Numbered from the stretch's first letter, positions 8,005 through 15,856 are shown. The stretch: 32,073 bases of DNA from Pseudomonadota bacterium (GCA_023405815.1 JAEXXM010000074.1:1-32073), one strand, 5' to 3'. The notes: a model not told the origin generated them from the sequence alone. Translations and numbers: made by a program.

Positions 8005-8934
8005 ATGCTCATCGTTCACGGTTATAAGAACGTCCCGGCTGAGGCGCGCGGCGCCGTGCTCGCCATCGGCAATTTCGACGGCGTCCATCGCGGGCACCAG
8101 GCGCTCCTGCGTTCTGCCGTTGCCATCGGCCGCGAGCTGAAGGCGCCGGCGGGCGCACTTATATTCGAGCCGCACCCGCGCGAGTTCTTCCACCCTGAGG
8201 AGCCGCACTTCCACCTGACGCCGCTGCCGCAGAAGCTGAAGCTGTTCGAGCGTGCGGGGCTCGACGTCGCGGTGGTCCTCCCCTTCGATGCCGCCCTCGC
8301 CGCTCTTTCCGCCGATGACTTCGTGAAGCGCGTGGTCGTCGACAGCCTCGGGGCGCGCCACGTCATCATCGGCCACGACTTCTTCTTCGGGCGCAATCGC
8401 GGGGGCACCCCCGAGACGATGCGCGCCGCGGCGGTCGAACAGGGGTTCGGCATCACCGTCATTCCCCCTGTCGCCGAGGACGGAGAGGTGTTCTCCTCCA
8501 GCGCCATTCGCCTGCACCTCGCCCAGGGCGACGTTAAAGGCGCGGCGCGCTTGCTCGGGCGCACATGGGACGTCGAAGGGAAGGTTGTCGGCGGGGCGAA
8601 GCGCGGCACCGGCCTCGGCTTTCCCACCGCCAACATTCCCCTCTCGCGCGGCACCGCGCTCGGCCACGGCATCTACGCAGTGCGCGTCAATGTCGATGGC
8701 GAGAGGCACGACGGCGCGGCCTACCTCGGCACGCGGCCCACCTACGACAACGGCATGCCGGTGCTGGAGGTGTTCCTGTTCGACTTCGACGGCGATCTCT
8801 ACGCCAAGACCATCGCCGTCGAGTTCGTCGATTTCATCCGGCCCGACCGCAAGTTCGATTCGAGCGAGGCACTCGTCGAGCAGATGAACCGCGATGTGGC
8901 CCGCGCCCGCGACATTCTCGCCGCCGACGGCTAG
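8005..8934 (+). CDS. ribF: Bifunctional riboflavin kinase / FAD synthetase
   Basis: RibF phosphorylates riboflavin to FMN and adenylates FMN to FAD. The 309-residue protein has an N-terminal nucleotidyltransferase domain with GNFDGVHRGHQ (about residues 22-32) and HDFFFGRNRGG further on. A C-terminal riboflavin-kinase domain begins near GRTWDVEGKVVGGAKRGTG, contains LGFPTANI, and continues with AYLGTRPTYDN and FDFDGDLY. The start is ATG 8005, 4 bases after GGAGG (7996-8000); the frame is open 30 bases further upstream, but that part is not family-like. Length is normal. A paired-hairpin repeat separates it from ileS. Confidence 0.96.
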   Translation: MLIVHGYKNVPAEARGAVLAIGNFDGVHRGHQALLRSAVAIGRELKAPAGALIFEPHPREFFHPEEPHFHLTPLPQKLKLFERAGLDVAVVLPFDAALAALSADDFVKRVVVDSLGARHVIIGHDFFFGRNRGGTPETMRAAAVEQGFGITVIPPVAEDGEVFSSSAIRLHLAQGDVKGAARLLGRTWDVEGKVVGGAKRGTGLGFPTANIPLSRGTALGHGIYAVRVNVDGERHDGAAYLGTRPTYDNGMPVLEVFLFDFDGDLYAKTIAVEFVDFIRPDRKFDSSEALVEQMNRDVARARDILAADG

Positions 8935-8946
8935 CCGTCGGCTAAC

Positions 8947-9089
8947 TGTCATCCTCGGGCTTGTCCCGAGGACCCAGCCCTACTCTCGCTCCCGAATCTA
9001 GCCGGTCTTGCCGCACATCGCTCGGAGCACACCAAACTCCCTCGGAGTTGAGGGAAACGTGGGTCCTCGGGACAAGCCCGAGGATGACA
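8947..9089. repeat. Paired-hairpin intergenic repeat, copy A
   Basis: Two 30-base arms (8947-8976 and 9060-9089) are perfect reverse complements separated by 83 bases. Each arm is itself a hairpin: a 7-base-pair stem CCTCGGG/CCCGAGG around loop CTTGT, preceded by GTCAT and followed by ACCCA. The same unit design occurs at 17485-17573 and 21088-21177. It lies between ribF and ileS, so read-through RNA could fold either as two small hairpins or one long stem. Confidence 0.85.
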
Positions 9090-9164
9090 CCCAGGGTGCC
9101 TGGATATGCCGGCGGCATGTTGCTAGAACCCCGGCCAGCAGCCGGGAAGGCTAACCGGAAAGAA

Positions 9165-12100
9165 ATGACGATGGCGAAGGACAACGGCGGCGACGGCGCC
9201 GCCAAGGGCAGCAAGAAGCAGGCGCCAGCCGCTGCTGAAGAGGCAACCGGCGCCGAGGGCCGCGACTGGGGCACGACGCTGTTCCTGCCCAAGACCGACT
9301 TTCCCATGAAGGCCGGGCTCCCAGAGCTCGAGCCGCGCCTGCTCGCCCGCTGGTCCGAGATCGGCCTTTACGATCGCCTGCGCGAGAAGGGCCGCAACCG
9401 GCCGAAGTTCCTGCTGCACGACGGGCCGCCCTACGCCAATGGCAACATCCACATCGGCCACGCGCTGAACAAGATCCTCAAGGATCTCGTCGTCAAGTCG
9501 CAGGGCATGCTCGGGCACGATTCGAACTACGTGCCGGGCTGGGACTGCCACGGCCTCCCCATCGAATGGAAGATCGAGGAGACCTATCGCGCCAAGGGCC
9601 GCAACAAGGACGCGGTGCCGATCAACGAGTTCCGCTCCGAGTGCCGCGAGTTCGCCGCCCACTGGATCGACGTGCAGCGCGAGGAGTTCAAGCGCCTCGG
9701 CGTCGTCGGCGATTGGGCTCACCCTTACAAGACGATGGATTATCCCGCCGAGTCGATCATCGCCGGCGAGATCATGAAGTTCGCCATGAACGGCACGCTC
9801 TATCGCGGGTCGAAGCCCGTGATGTGGTCGGTCGTCGAGAAGACGGCGCTCGCCGAGGCCGAGGTCGAGTACCAGGACTATCAGTCCGACATGATCTGGG
9901 TGAAGTTCCCCGTCTCAACAGCCGACAGTGCGCTGTCGGGAGCATCAGTTGTCATCTGGACGACGACTCCCTGGACGATCCCCGGCAACCGCGCCGTCTC
10001 CTTCTCTTCCAAGGTCGCCTATGGCCTCTACGAGGTCACCGCAGCGCCCGAGAACAACTGGGCCAAGGTTGGCGACAAGCTCATCCTCGCCGACAAGCTC
10101 GCTGCCGACGTCATGAAGGCTGCCAAAGTTGAGGGCTACAAGCAGGTCGGCACCGTCGCGGCCGACCAGCTAGCCGCCCTCGTGGTCGAGCATCCGCTGC
10201 GCGCGCTCGGCTACGCATTCGACGTACCGCTGCTCGACGGCGATCACGTGACCGACGACACCGGCACCGGCTTCGTTCACACCGCGCCGGGCCACGGCGC
10301 CGACGACTACAACATCTGGATCGCGAGCCAGAAGGCGCTCCGCGAGCGCGGCATCGACGTGACCATCCCCTTCACCGTCGATGCCGACGGTGTCCTCACC
10401 AAGGACGCGCCCGGCTTTGAAGGGAAGCGCGTCTTGAACGAAAAGGGCGACAAGGGCGATGCCAACGACGCCGTCATCAAGGCGCTGGCCGAAGCCGGAA
10501 ACATCATCGCCCGCGGCCGCCTGAAGCATCAGTATCCGCACTCCTGGCGCTCCAAGAAGCCGGTCATCTTCCGCAACACGCCGCAGTGGTTCATCGCCAT
10601 GGACCGCCCCGTGAAGGGCGTACCCAAGGGCAACAACCAGACCCTGCGCCAGCTTGCCGTGAAGGCGATCGAGGAGACCGAGTGGGTGCCGGGCACGGGC
10701 GAGAACCGCATCCGCGGTATGGTCGAAGGACGCCCCGATTGGGTCGTCTCGCGCCAGCGCGCCTGGGGCGTACCCATCACCGTATTCCGCAACAAGGAGA
10801 CGGGCGACGTCATCCCCTCGCAGAAGTTTGGAAAGTCGAAGGAGCTGATCTCCCGCGTCACGCAGGCGTTTGCCGATAAGGGCGCCGACGTCTGGTTTGA
10901 GGACGGCGCGAAAGACCTCTTCCTCGACGGCCTCGTCGATGATCCCTCGCAGTGGGAGCAGGTGCGCGACATTCTCGATGTATGGTTCGATTCAGGATCG
11001 ACGCACGCCTTCACGCTCGAGGACCCGCAGCACTTCCCGACCCTCGCCGGGGTCAAGCGCGTGCGCGACGGCGGTAAGGACCGCGTGATGTACCTCGAGG
11101 GCTCCGATCAGCACCGCGGCTGGTTCCAGTCCTCGCTCCTCGAATCGTGCGGCACGCGTGGGCGCGCCCCCTTCGACATCGTCCTGACGCACGGCTTCGT
11201 GCTCGACGAGAAGGGGCAGAAGATGTCGAAGTCATTGGGCAACGTCGTCGCCCCACAGGACGTGATGAGTAAGTCCGGCGCCGACATCCTGCGCCTGTGG
11301 GTCGCCGCCTCCGACTATTCCGATGACCTGCGCATCGGCCCGGAGATCTTGAAGACCTTCGTCGAGACCTACCGCAAGCTGCGCAACACGCTGCGCTGGA
11401 TGCTCGGCGCCCTCGCGCACCTCGACGAGGACGAGCGCGTCAAGTTCAAGGACATGCGCGAGTTCGAGTTGGAGCGGCTGATGCTGCACCGCCTGACCGA
11501 GCTCGACGAGGAGGTGCGCTCCGCATACCTCTCTTATGACTATCGCAAGATCGTCGCCGTGCTCTCGCAATTCATGAACACCGAGCTGTCGGCGTTCTAC
11601 TTCGACATCCGCAAGGACGCGCTTTATTGCGAGCCCTACTCCAGCATGAAGCGGCGCGCGGCCCTGACCGTCATCGACGAGATCTTCACCGTGCTCGTCG
11701 CCTGGCTCGCCCCCATCCTCTCGTTCACCGCCGAGGAAGCATGGCTCGCCCGCGTGCCGGGCCGCGAAGGCTCGGTGCACCTTGAGACCTTCCCCGAGCT
11801 CGACAAGGCCTGGCGCGATGACGAGCTCGCCAAGAAATGGGAAAGCGTGCGCGACGTGCGCCGCGTGGTGACCGGCGCGCTGGAGCTCGAACGCGCCGCC
11901 AAGCGCATCGGCTCCAGCCTCGAGGCGGCGCCCGAGGTCTACGTCGCCGACAAGGAGCTGCTGCGCGCCCTCGAAGGCGTCGATCTCGCCGAGGTGTCGA
12001 TCACCAGTGGGGCACGCCTCATCGCCAAGGCCCCGCCTGAGGGCGCCTTCACCCTTCCCGACGTCCCTGGCGTGGGCGTGGTGCCCAAGCGCGCCGAAGG

Positions 12101-12227
12101 CAGAAAGTGCGCCCGTTCCTGGCGCATCCTGCCCGACGTCGGCGCCGACCCTGAATACCCCGACCTGTCGCCGCGCGACGCCGAGGCGGTGCGGGAGTTC
12201 GACGCCCGCACCAAAGGTGATGCATGA
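9165..12227 (+). CDS. ileS: Isoleucyl-tRNA synthetase
   Basis: IleS charges tRNA-Ile and edits valine. The 1020-residue protein contains the class I signatures HIGH (residues 96-99, in GNIHIGHALNK) and KMSKS (686-690, in GQKMSKSLGN). The editing-domain region includes WTTTPWTIPGN and the GTGFVHTAPGHG segment. The start is ATG 9165, with a second in-frame ATG at 9171; GGAAAG lies just upstream. The open frame reaches 8961, but that part runs through the intergenic repeat and is not coding. The C-terminal zinc-knuckle region is degenerate: Cys982 is followed by A-R-S, and the later pair position reads LSPRD rather than Cys-x-x-Cys. lspA overlaps its stop by 4 bases. Confidence 0.97.
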   Translation: MTMAKDNGGDGAAKGSKKQAPAAAEEATGAEGRDWGTTLFLPKTDFPMKAGLPELEPRLLARWSEIGLYDRLREKGRNRPKFLLHDGPPYANGNIHIGHALNKILKDLVVKSQGMLGHDSNYVPGWDCHGLPIEWKIEETYRAKGRNKDAVPINEFRSECREFAAHWIDVQREEFKRLGVVGDWAHPYKTMDYPAESIIAGEIMKFAMNGTLYRGSKPVMWSVVEKTALAEAEVEYQDYQSDMIWVKFPVSTADSALSGASVVIWTTTPWTIPGNRAVSFSSKVAYGLYEVTAAPENNWAKVGDKLILADKLAADVMKAAKVEGYKQVGTVAADQLAALVVEHPLRALGYAFDVPLLDGDHVTDDTGTGFVHTAPGHGADDYNIWIASQKALRERGIDVTIPFTVDADGVLTKDAPGFEGKRVLNEKGDKGDANDAVIKALAEAGNIIARGRLKHQYPHSWRSKKPVIFRNTPQWFIAMDRPVKGVPKGNNQTLRQLAVKAIEETEWVPGTGENRIRGMVEGRPDWVVSRQRAWGVPITVFRNKETGDVIPSQKFGKSKELISRVTQAFADKGADVWFEDGAKDLFLDGLVDDPSQWEQVRDILDVWFDSGSTHAFTLEDPQHFPTLAGVKRVRDGGKDRVMYLEGSDQHRGWFQSSLLESCGTRGRAPFDIVLTHGFVLDEKGQKMSKSLGNVVAPQDVMSKSGADILRLWVAASDYSDDLRIGPEILKTFVETYRKLRNTLRWMLGALAHLDEDERVKFKDMREFELERLMLHRLTELDEEVRSAYLSYDYRKIVAVLSQFMNTELSAFYFDIRKDALYCEPYSSMKRRAALTVIDEIFTVLVAWLAPILSFTAEEAWLARVPGREGSVHLETFPELDKAWRDDELAKKWESVRDVRRVVTGALELERAAKRIGSSLEAAPEVYVADKELLRALEGVDLAEVSITSGARLIAKAPPEGAFTLPDVPGVGVVPKRAEGRKCARSWRILPDVGADPEYPDLSPRDAEAVREFDARTKGDA

Positions 12228-12754
12228 CCACCGACAGCTCCACCGCCCGCGGCTGGCTCTGGGGCCCCTGGTCCGGCCTCGGCCTAACCGTGTTCCTCAT
12301 CACGCTGGCGCTCGACCAGGCCCACAAGTGGTGGATGCTGAATGTCTACGGGATCGCCGATAAGGGGCGCGTCGCCGTCACCCCGTTCCTTGACCTCGTC
12401 TACGTGAAGAACATCGGCATCAGCTACTCGATGTTCGATCAGGAGAGCTATGCCGGGCAGATCATGCTCGCGAGCTTCGGGGCTCTGGCGACCCTCGCGC
12501 TGTGGATCTGGCTCGCCCGCGGCGCGTCCGGGCGGCTGCTGGCCGTCTCATTGGGCCTGATCATGGGCGGCGCCATCGGCAATGCCATCGACAGGCTGGT
12601 CCTCGGCGGGGTGGCCGACTTCTTCTCCCTGCACGCCTTCGGCTTCTACTGGTACGTCTTCAACATCGCCGATGTGGCCATTGTGGCAGGTGTTGCCGGC
12701 CTGCTATATGACTCCCTGTTGGCGAGTCGCAAAGACGCCGCAAAGTCGTTATAG
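12224..12754 (+). CDS. lspA: Lipoprotein signal peptidase (signal peptidase II)
   Basis: LspA is the inner-membrane aspartyl protease that cleaves diacylglyceryl-prolipoproteins before the lipobox cysteine. The 176-residue protein shows about four hydrophobic segments. The two catalytic aspartates are Asp123 in GNAIDRLVLG and Asp150 in FNIADVAI, and the conserved DQ pair is at residues 31-32. The ATG overlaps the ileS stop (ATGA), indicating translational coupling; ileS-lspA is a common bacterial pairing. A lipoprotein gene, a potential client of this enzyme, starts 75 bases downstream. Confidence 0.95.
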   Translation: MTTDSSTARGWLWGPWSGLGLTVFLITLALDQAHKWWMLNVYGIADKGRVAVTPFLDLVYVKNIGISYSMFDQESYAGQIMLASFGALATLALWIWLARGASGRLLAVSLGLIMGGAIGNAIDRLVLGGVADFFSLHAFGFYWYVFNIADVAIVAGVAGLLYDSLLASRKDAAKSL

Positions 12755-12816
12755 CGCAGTGCATTAGCGCCAAGCGCTATAGCCGCTTAAGCGGAGGACG
12801 GGTGCCGCAAGGCACC
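12750..12816 (+). repeat. Cluster of three inverted repeats between lspA and the lipoprotein gene
   Basis: Three inverted repeats are packed into 67 bases. TATAGCGC (12750-12757) pairs with GCGCTATA (12774-12781). CCGCTTAAGCGG (12783-12794) is a perfect palindrome. GGTGCC-GCAA-GGCACC (12801-12816) is a hairpin closed by a GNRA-type tetraloop, just ahead of the lipoprotein start at 12830. No T-run follows any of them, so they are unlikely to be simple terminators. They could act in processing, attenuation or mRNA stability. Confidence 0.6.
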
Positions 12817-12829
12817 ACGGGGGGATTGA

Positions 12830-13282
12830 ATGCCAGCCAAATTCCGTCGTGTCAGCTCCGCATTGCCGCTGATTGCAGCGCTGGCTCTGACCGGCTGCGG
12901 CTCCGACGATATCCAGTTCAACGGCGGCATCTTCGATGCGGTCGGCCTGTCCGACAATGGTAAGAGCAGTTCGGCCATTCCCAAGGTCGCCGAGCGCGCT
13001 CCCCTTGTCGTCCCGCCGACCCTCGACCGGCTCCCGGCCCCTGGCGAGGCACCCGCCGCCCCGGCCCAGATCGCTGACATTAACGACCCCGACGCGGCCA
13101 AGCAGAAGTCGAAGGCCGAGCTCGAGAAACAGCAGGCCGAGTACTGCGATAAGCACTATAGGGACGCCGGAATGCGCGGCGAGGAAGCCTCTATGGTGGA
13201 AGGCCCGCTCGGACCTTGCCGCCCGTCGATTCTGACGGCGATCAAGAAATGGAACGCGAGCGACGACGCTGAAGGTCAGTAA
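12830..13282 (+). CDS. Predicted outer-membrane or periplasmic lipoprotein
   Basis: The 150-residue product has a short basic N-terminus, a hydrophobic core and a clear lipobox LTGC with Cys23, so it should be lipidated and exported. Residue +2 after the Cys is Gly, which does not suggest inner-membrane retention by the enterobacterial rule. After a Gly/Ser-rich linker comes the stretch ERAPLVVPPTLDRLPAPGE, resembling segments seen in small alphaproteobacterial lipoproteins associated with the DUF3035 group, although I am not certain of that placement. The C-terminal half is charged (KQKSKAELEKQQAEYCDKHY) with two Cys that could form a disulphide. G-rich sequence precedes the ATG. Function is unknown. 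Confidence 0.82.
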   Translation: MPAKFRRVSSALPLIAALALTGCGSDDIQFNGGIFDAVGLSDNGKSSSAIPKVAERAPLVVPPTLDRLPAPGEAPAAPAQIADINDPDAAKQKSKAELEKQQAEYCDKHYRDAGMRGEEASMVEGPLGPCRPSILTAIKKWNASDDAEGQ

Positions 13283-13372
13283 TTCGCGTTGCCACTTTTT
13301 CTGTTGCGCCGCAATGCCCGCTCCGCATTCGAGCGAAGACGTATATCCATAACCAAAAGCGCAAGAATCCGG

Positions 13373-13401
13373 TTGCGGCCCTGGGTGCGGCAACTTATAC
13401 C
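13373..13401 (+). promoter_or_regulatory. Possible promoter for the pqqA-like gene
   Basis: TTGCGG (13373-13378) and TATACC (13396-13401) are 17 bases apart. They would give a leader of about 45 bases before the ATG at 13454. Position and spacing fit a sigma-70 promoter, but both boxes deviate from consensus. Confidence 0.35.
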
Positions 13402-13453
13402 GCATGCGGGGGGACGAGCCGCTTTCGTCCTCCGCTCAAGGAGGAAACTACCA

Positions 13454-13543
13454 ATGAAGATCTGGAACAAGCCGCAGGTGCGCGAGCAGGAAGTCGGCCT
13501 CGAGGTCACTTCCTATATGCCGGCCGAGATCGACATCATCTAA
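13454..13543 (+). CDS. pqqA: PqqA-like pyrroloquinoline quinone precursor peptide
   Basis: This 29-residue frame encodes MKIWNKPQVREQEVGL followed by EVTSYMPAEIDII. It has the layout of PqqA, the ribosomal peptide whose Glu and Tyr (Glu-x3-Tyr) are cross-linked by PqqE to build the redox cofactor PQQ; here they would be Glu17 and Tyr21 in EVTSY. The N-terminal K-x-W-x-KP and the C-terminal AEID also match the family. AAGGAGG at 13438-13444 lies 9 bases before the ATG, a very strong ribosome binding site, and a good terminator follows 26 bases after the stop. No pqqB, C, D or E lies next to it, so it is a stand-alone unit; the modifying genes must be elsewhere. In-frame sequence upstream to 13289 is not likely to be translated. 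Confidence 0.85.
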   Translation: MKIWNKPQVREQEVGLEVTSYMPAEIDII

Positions 13544-13568
13544 CGCTGTCGATTTTCTGCGGTATCGA

Positions 13569-13603
13569 TACGGCGGTCGAGATTTCGGCCGCCGTATTTT
13601 TTT
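13569..13603 (+). terminator. Rho-independent terminator after pqqA
   Basis: A 12-base-pair stem with one G-T pair (13569-13580 with 13585-13596) closes a GATT loop and is followed directly by seven T residues (13597-13603). This is the clearest protein-gene terminator in the left half of the window, and it makes pqqA a single-gene transcript. Confidence 0.88.
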
Positions 13604-13663
13604 GTCCCCTCGGCTCGGCAGTGATGGCAGGCGAAGCCGCCATGCTCAGGCGCCAAACGCGAA

Positions 13664-13945
13664 CTACTTCTCGAACTTCCCCTCGACCTTCGCCACCCAC
13701 TTCTCGAACGAAGTACGCAGGATATCGACGTCGAAGTGCAGGCCCTCGACGACTCCGACGGGATGATCGGCCCGCGCGTCGAGCTTGCGGCGGATGTCTC
13801 GATGCATCTCGACCATCTTCTTCCAGTCGCTCTCCGCCTCGTCGCTGAGCTCGCCCCGCGCACCAAGCGAGGACTTCGCCGCAAGTATGCGCTGCTCGAG
13901 GTCGTCGAGCTTGCTCCTGGTTTCGGCAAAGGGGTCCTGGCTCAT
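13664..13945 (-). CDS. Hypothetical charged helical protein (93 aa)
   Basis: The product starts MSQDPFAETRSKLDDLEQRI and is rich in Glu, Lys and Arg with heptad-like spacing. It suggests a coiled coil in the first half and a mixed C-terminal segment ending FEKWVAKVEGKFEK. The start at 13945 is supported by GGAGAG 4 bases upstream; the longer frame to 14185 has no such signal. It faces the pqqA terminator from the opposite side. I do not recognise the family, and there is no signal peptide or membrane span. Confidence 0.7.
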   Translation of the reverse strand: MSQDPFAETRSKLDDLEQRILAAKSSLGARGELSDEAESDWKKMVEMHRDIRRKLDARADHPVGVVEGLHFDVDILRTSFEKWVAKVEGKFEK

Positions 13946-14349
13946 GTCGCTCTCCGCTGTTGGCGATTGTGATTGGCTGCCCGTGGCTGGATGGGCAAAG
14001 CTCGGCGCCAGCCTAGCCTCGACTTTTATCCATTTCGTCAAGATGCACGGCGACGAGCTGCCAAATCCGCGGCTTGGCGCGATTGCTTCGCCTTGCTTCA
14101 TCGGCACCGATACAAATGTAAGAAACGAAGGGTTACGCCGCATCCCTCGGTCGAACAATTCACGCAGGAAGCCCATGCGCTGCACCGCGCTTTTCGCGGC
14201 GGCTGTCGCCCGCTGGAGCTACTGCTGCGCGAAACGTTGGGCCGGGGCACGCGGATGCTTTTACCGCTGCCTATAGCAGAACGGTTGCTGATCGCATTCA
14301 AGCTCGTCTTGCGAGGGCACCCCGAAGGCGCCCTTTTGCGATCCGGCGC
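13946..14349. other. 404-base stretch without a supported gene
   Basis: Several short frames cross this region on both strands, but none has a ribosome binding site with a plausible product. Near 14314-14339 a gggc/gccc hairpin is followed by four T residues on the plus strand. With a mismatch in the stem and no gene ending before it, I do not call it a terminator. Confidence 0.5.
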
Positions 14350-14472
14350 TCAGCTTATGGCGATCTGGCCGAGCAGCCCGGCAATTCCCGCGATCAACAG
14401 AAGCCCGACGAAGAACCAGGTGATCGCGCTGTGGTTCAGGCTTTCGAGAGCCTGGGTACGTTTGCGTGACAT
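14350..14472 (-). CDS. Predicted 40-residue single-span membrane protein
   Basis: The frame reads MSRKRTQALESLNHSAITWF, then a hydrophobic span FVGLLLIAGIAGLLGQIAIS. The basic N-terminus suggests an N-in orientation. GGGGAG is 5 bases before the ATG at 14472, a strong ribosome binding site. It is too short for most gene finders. No family is recognised; similar tiny membrane proteins in this class are often stress- or envelope-related, but that is not shown here. Confidence 0.65.
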   Translation of the reverse strand: MSRKRTQALESLNHSAITWFFVGLLLIAGIAGLLGQIAIS

Positions 14473-14765
14473 GGCGTCTCCCCGTAGCGCCCATCAACAC
14501 GCACCATCTTCCGTGTACGCGAGGTTTGAGCATCTCTGATTTGCCCGCCCCAGCGCCAGCAGAAATGCTGCAGCTGGCGCATTCAGCTTCGCAATTGCGA
14601 TATGGCCGCGGCGACGACCGCCACCGGCAGGATTTACACAGCAAATTTGCCGACTTGGGTCCCGACCGAGGCCCTCGTCCTGTTGGCTCGGTCGCAAATC
14701 AGATAGCCCGAATGAGAGCGCTTGCGGTGCCACTTTCGCCCGGGCGCAGTCTTGGAGGGCGGGCC

Positions 14766-15116
14766 ATGTTGCCGACAATCCGGATGGGCTGGTTGATGCT
14801 CGGCGTTGCAGGCGCGGCGTTCCTGGGAGGCTGCGCGGCCGACGCGATCAGGTCGGGCCAGGTCACGAAGCACTATCGACGCGCCAAGTCCGACACGTCC
14901 GTGGCACGCAAGGAGGCGCCCTCCGATGTCGAGACGGGCTCCATCAACAAGCAGGCGACGCCCGTCACCTCCAAGCAGGACCCGCGCTGGCAGTGGTGCG
15001 AGCAGCGCCACATCGACCATCAGGCCGGCAAGGCTCCCGGCGGGGCCACCGATCTCGCCAGGAAGCTCGAGGATGACCGCATCTGCGCCGCGGTCTACGG
15101 CGGTCAGCCCGGCTAG
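14766..15116 (+). CDS. Predicted small lipoprotein (116 aa)
   Basis: The N-terminus MLPTIRMGWLMLGVAGAAFL runs into GGC, giving an acceptable lipobox LGGC with Cys23. The mature part is hydrophilic, contains two further Cys (WCEQRHIDHQ and ICAAVYGG) that could pair, and has no recognised domain. GGAGG at 14754-14758 lies 7 bases before the ATG at 14766, so this start is preferred over the long upstream extension. It converges with the frame at 15125-15505. The fragment PRWQWCEQRHIDHQAGKA recalls short exported proteins in Rhizobiales, but I cannot name a family. Confidence 0.78.
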   Translation: MLPTIRMGWLMLGVAGAAFLGGCAADAIRSGQVTKHYRRAKSDTSVARKEAPSDVETGSINKQATPVTSKQDPRWQWCEQRHIDHQAGKAPGGATDLARKLEDDRICAAVYGGQPG

Positions 15117-15124
15117 CCTGCGCC

Positions 15125-15505
15125 CTAGACGGGCGGCGCCCCGAGCATGTACGCGACCGTCAGCACTGCCACCGCTGCAGTCATCGTCGACAGCACGATC
15201 ATAAGATCGATGCCGAAATCTAGGGTTGCGCGCGCGCCTGAGAATAGCCGTGGGTGCAGCGCCAGATGTTTCGCCAGGGCACCGGCGCGCCGCGTCTTCG
15301 CGGCGCTCGCCGCCGAAACCTTCGCGAGCCGGCGCAGATTGGGGTGCCTGCGCCGCCGCCGCAGGGGCCGCACCAGTGCGCCGCGCTCCGAGCATATGGC
15401 TCCGGCGTTCGTCACATCGCGCTCAAGCAGCGCCGTGACCAGCTCCAGGTTGTCGAGCCTGGATGCCGCATCGGTGCGGAACGCTTGTCTTCGCTGCGGA
15501 CGCAT
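15125..15505 (-). CDS. Hypothetical Arg-rich protein with C-terminal membrane segment
   Basis: This 126-residue frame is strongly basic in its first 90 residues, including a run of five Arg near residue 50, and ends with one hydrophobic span (LMIVLSTMTAAVAVLTVAYM) close to the C-terminus. The layout is that of a tail-anchored membrane protein. The ATG at 15505 has GAGG only about 2 bases upstream, which is tight. It is probably real because the hydrophobic span is coherent and the gene fits snugly against the convergent lipoprotein gene (8 bases). No family is recognised. Confidence 0.5.
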   Translation of the reverse strand: MRPQRRQAFRTDAASRLDNLELVTALLERDVTNAGAICSERGALVRPLRRRRRHPNLRRLAKVSAASAAKTRRAGALAKHLALHPRLFSGARATLDFGIDLMIVLSTMTAAVAVLTVAYMLGAPPV

Positions 15506-15607
15506 CGCCTCAACTCACGCCGGGGAAGCGATTGTGTCCCCAACTGCGCGCGCGATCAACGCGTACCTTCGCGCCACCCCGCGCAACTCACGCAAATCTG
15601 ATCGTAT

Positions 15608-15856
15608 TTAGCGCCCGGCCCCAACACCGCCGTTGCGATCAATCTCCGCTATCAGCGCTCGCACGGCAGTCATCACCGTCTCCACCCATCGCCCGGCTGC
15701 GACATTGTCCTGTCCCGCGTCGTGCATGGCACTGGCATAGGCGTGATGCGCCACGTCGAGCGCCTCCTCCCGCGCATGTTGAGGCAGCGCCGCGATTTTC
15801 ATCGCCGTGCGCTGGATGGTGGCGAGCGTCTGATCGACGAGCTCGTGCTGTTCCAT
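15608..15856 (-). CDS. Hypothetical helical protein (82 aa)
   Basis: The product begins MEQHELVDQTLATIQRTAMK and is predicted all-helical and soluble, ending in a Gly-rich tail. The start at 15856 has AAGGGA 9 bases upstream; the open frame continues to 15979, but that segment is not needed. It is divergent from the bactofilin gene with about 190 bases between. I do not recognise the family. Confidence 0.6.
   Translation of the reverse strand: MEQHELVDQTLATIQRTAMKIAALPQHAREEALDVAHHAYASAMHDAGQDNVAAGRWVETVMTAVRALIAEIDRNGGVGAGR

Noticed and set aside
7516..8952. 478-codon minus-strand frame
   Set aside because: Antisense of the MaoC hydratase and ribF genes, which are both clear.
13289..13543. 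84-codon frame that includes the PqqA-like peptide at its end
   Set aside because: The ideal AAGGAGG site directly precedes the internal ATG 13454, and the upstream part is Arg-rich non-family sequence overlapping the likely promoter.
14494..14778. 94-codon minus-strand frame upstream of the small lipoprotein gene
   Set aside because: No ribosome binding site and overlaps the well-supported lipoprotein start.
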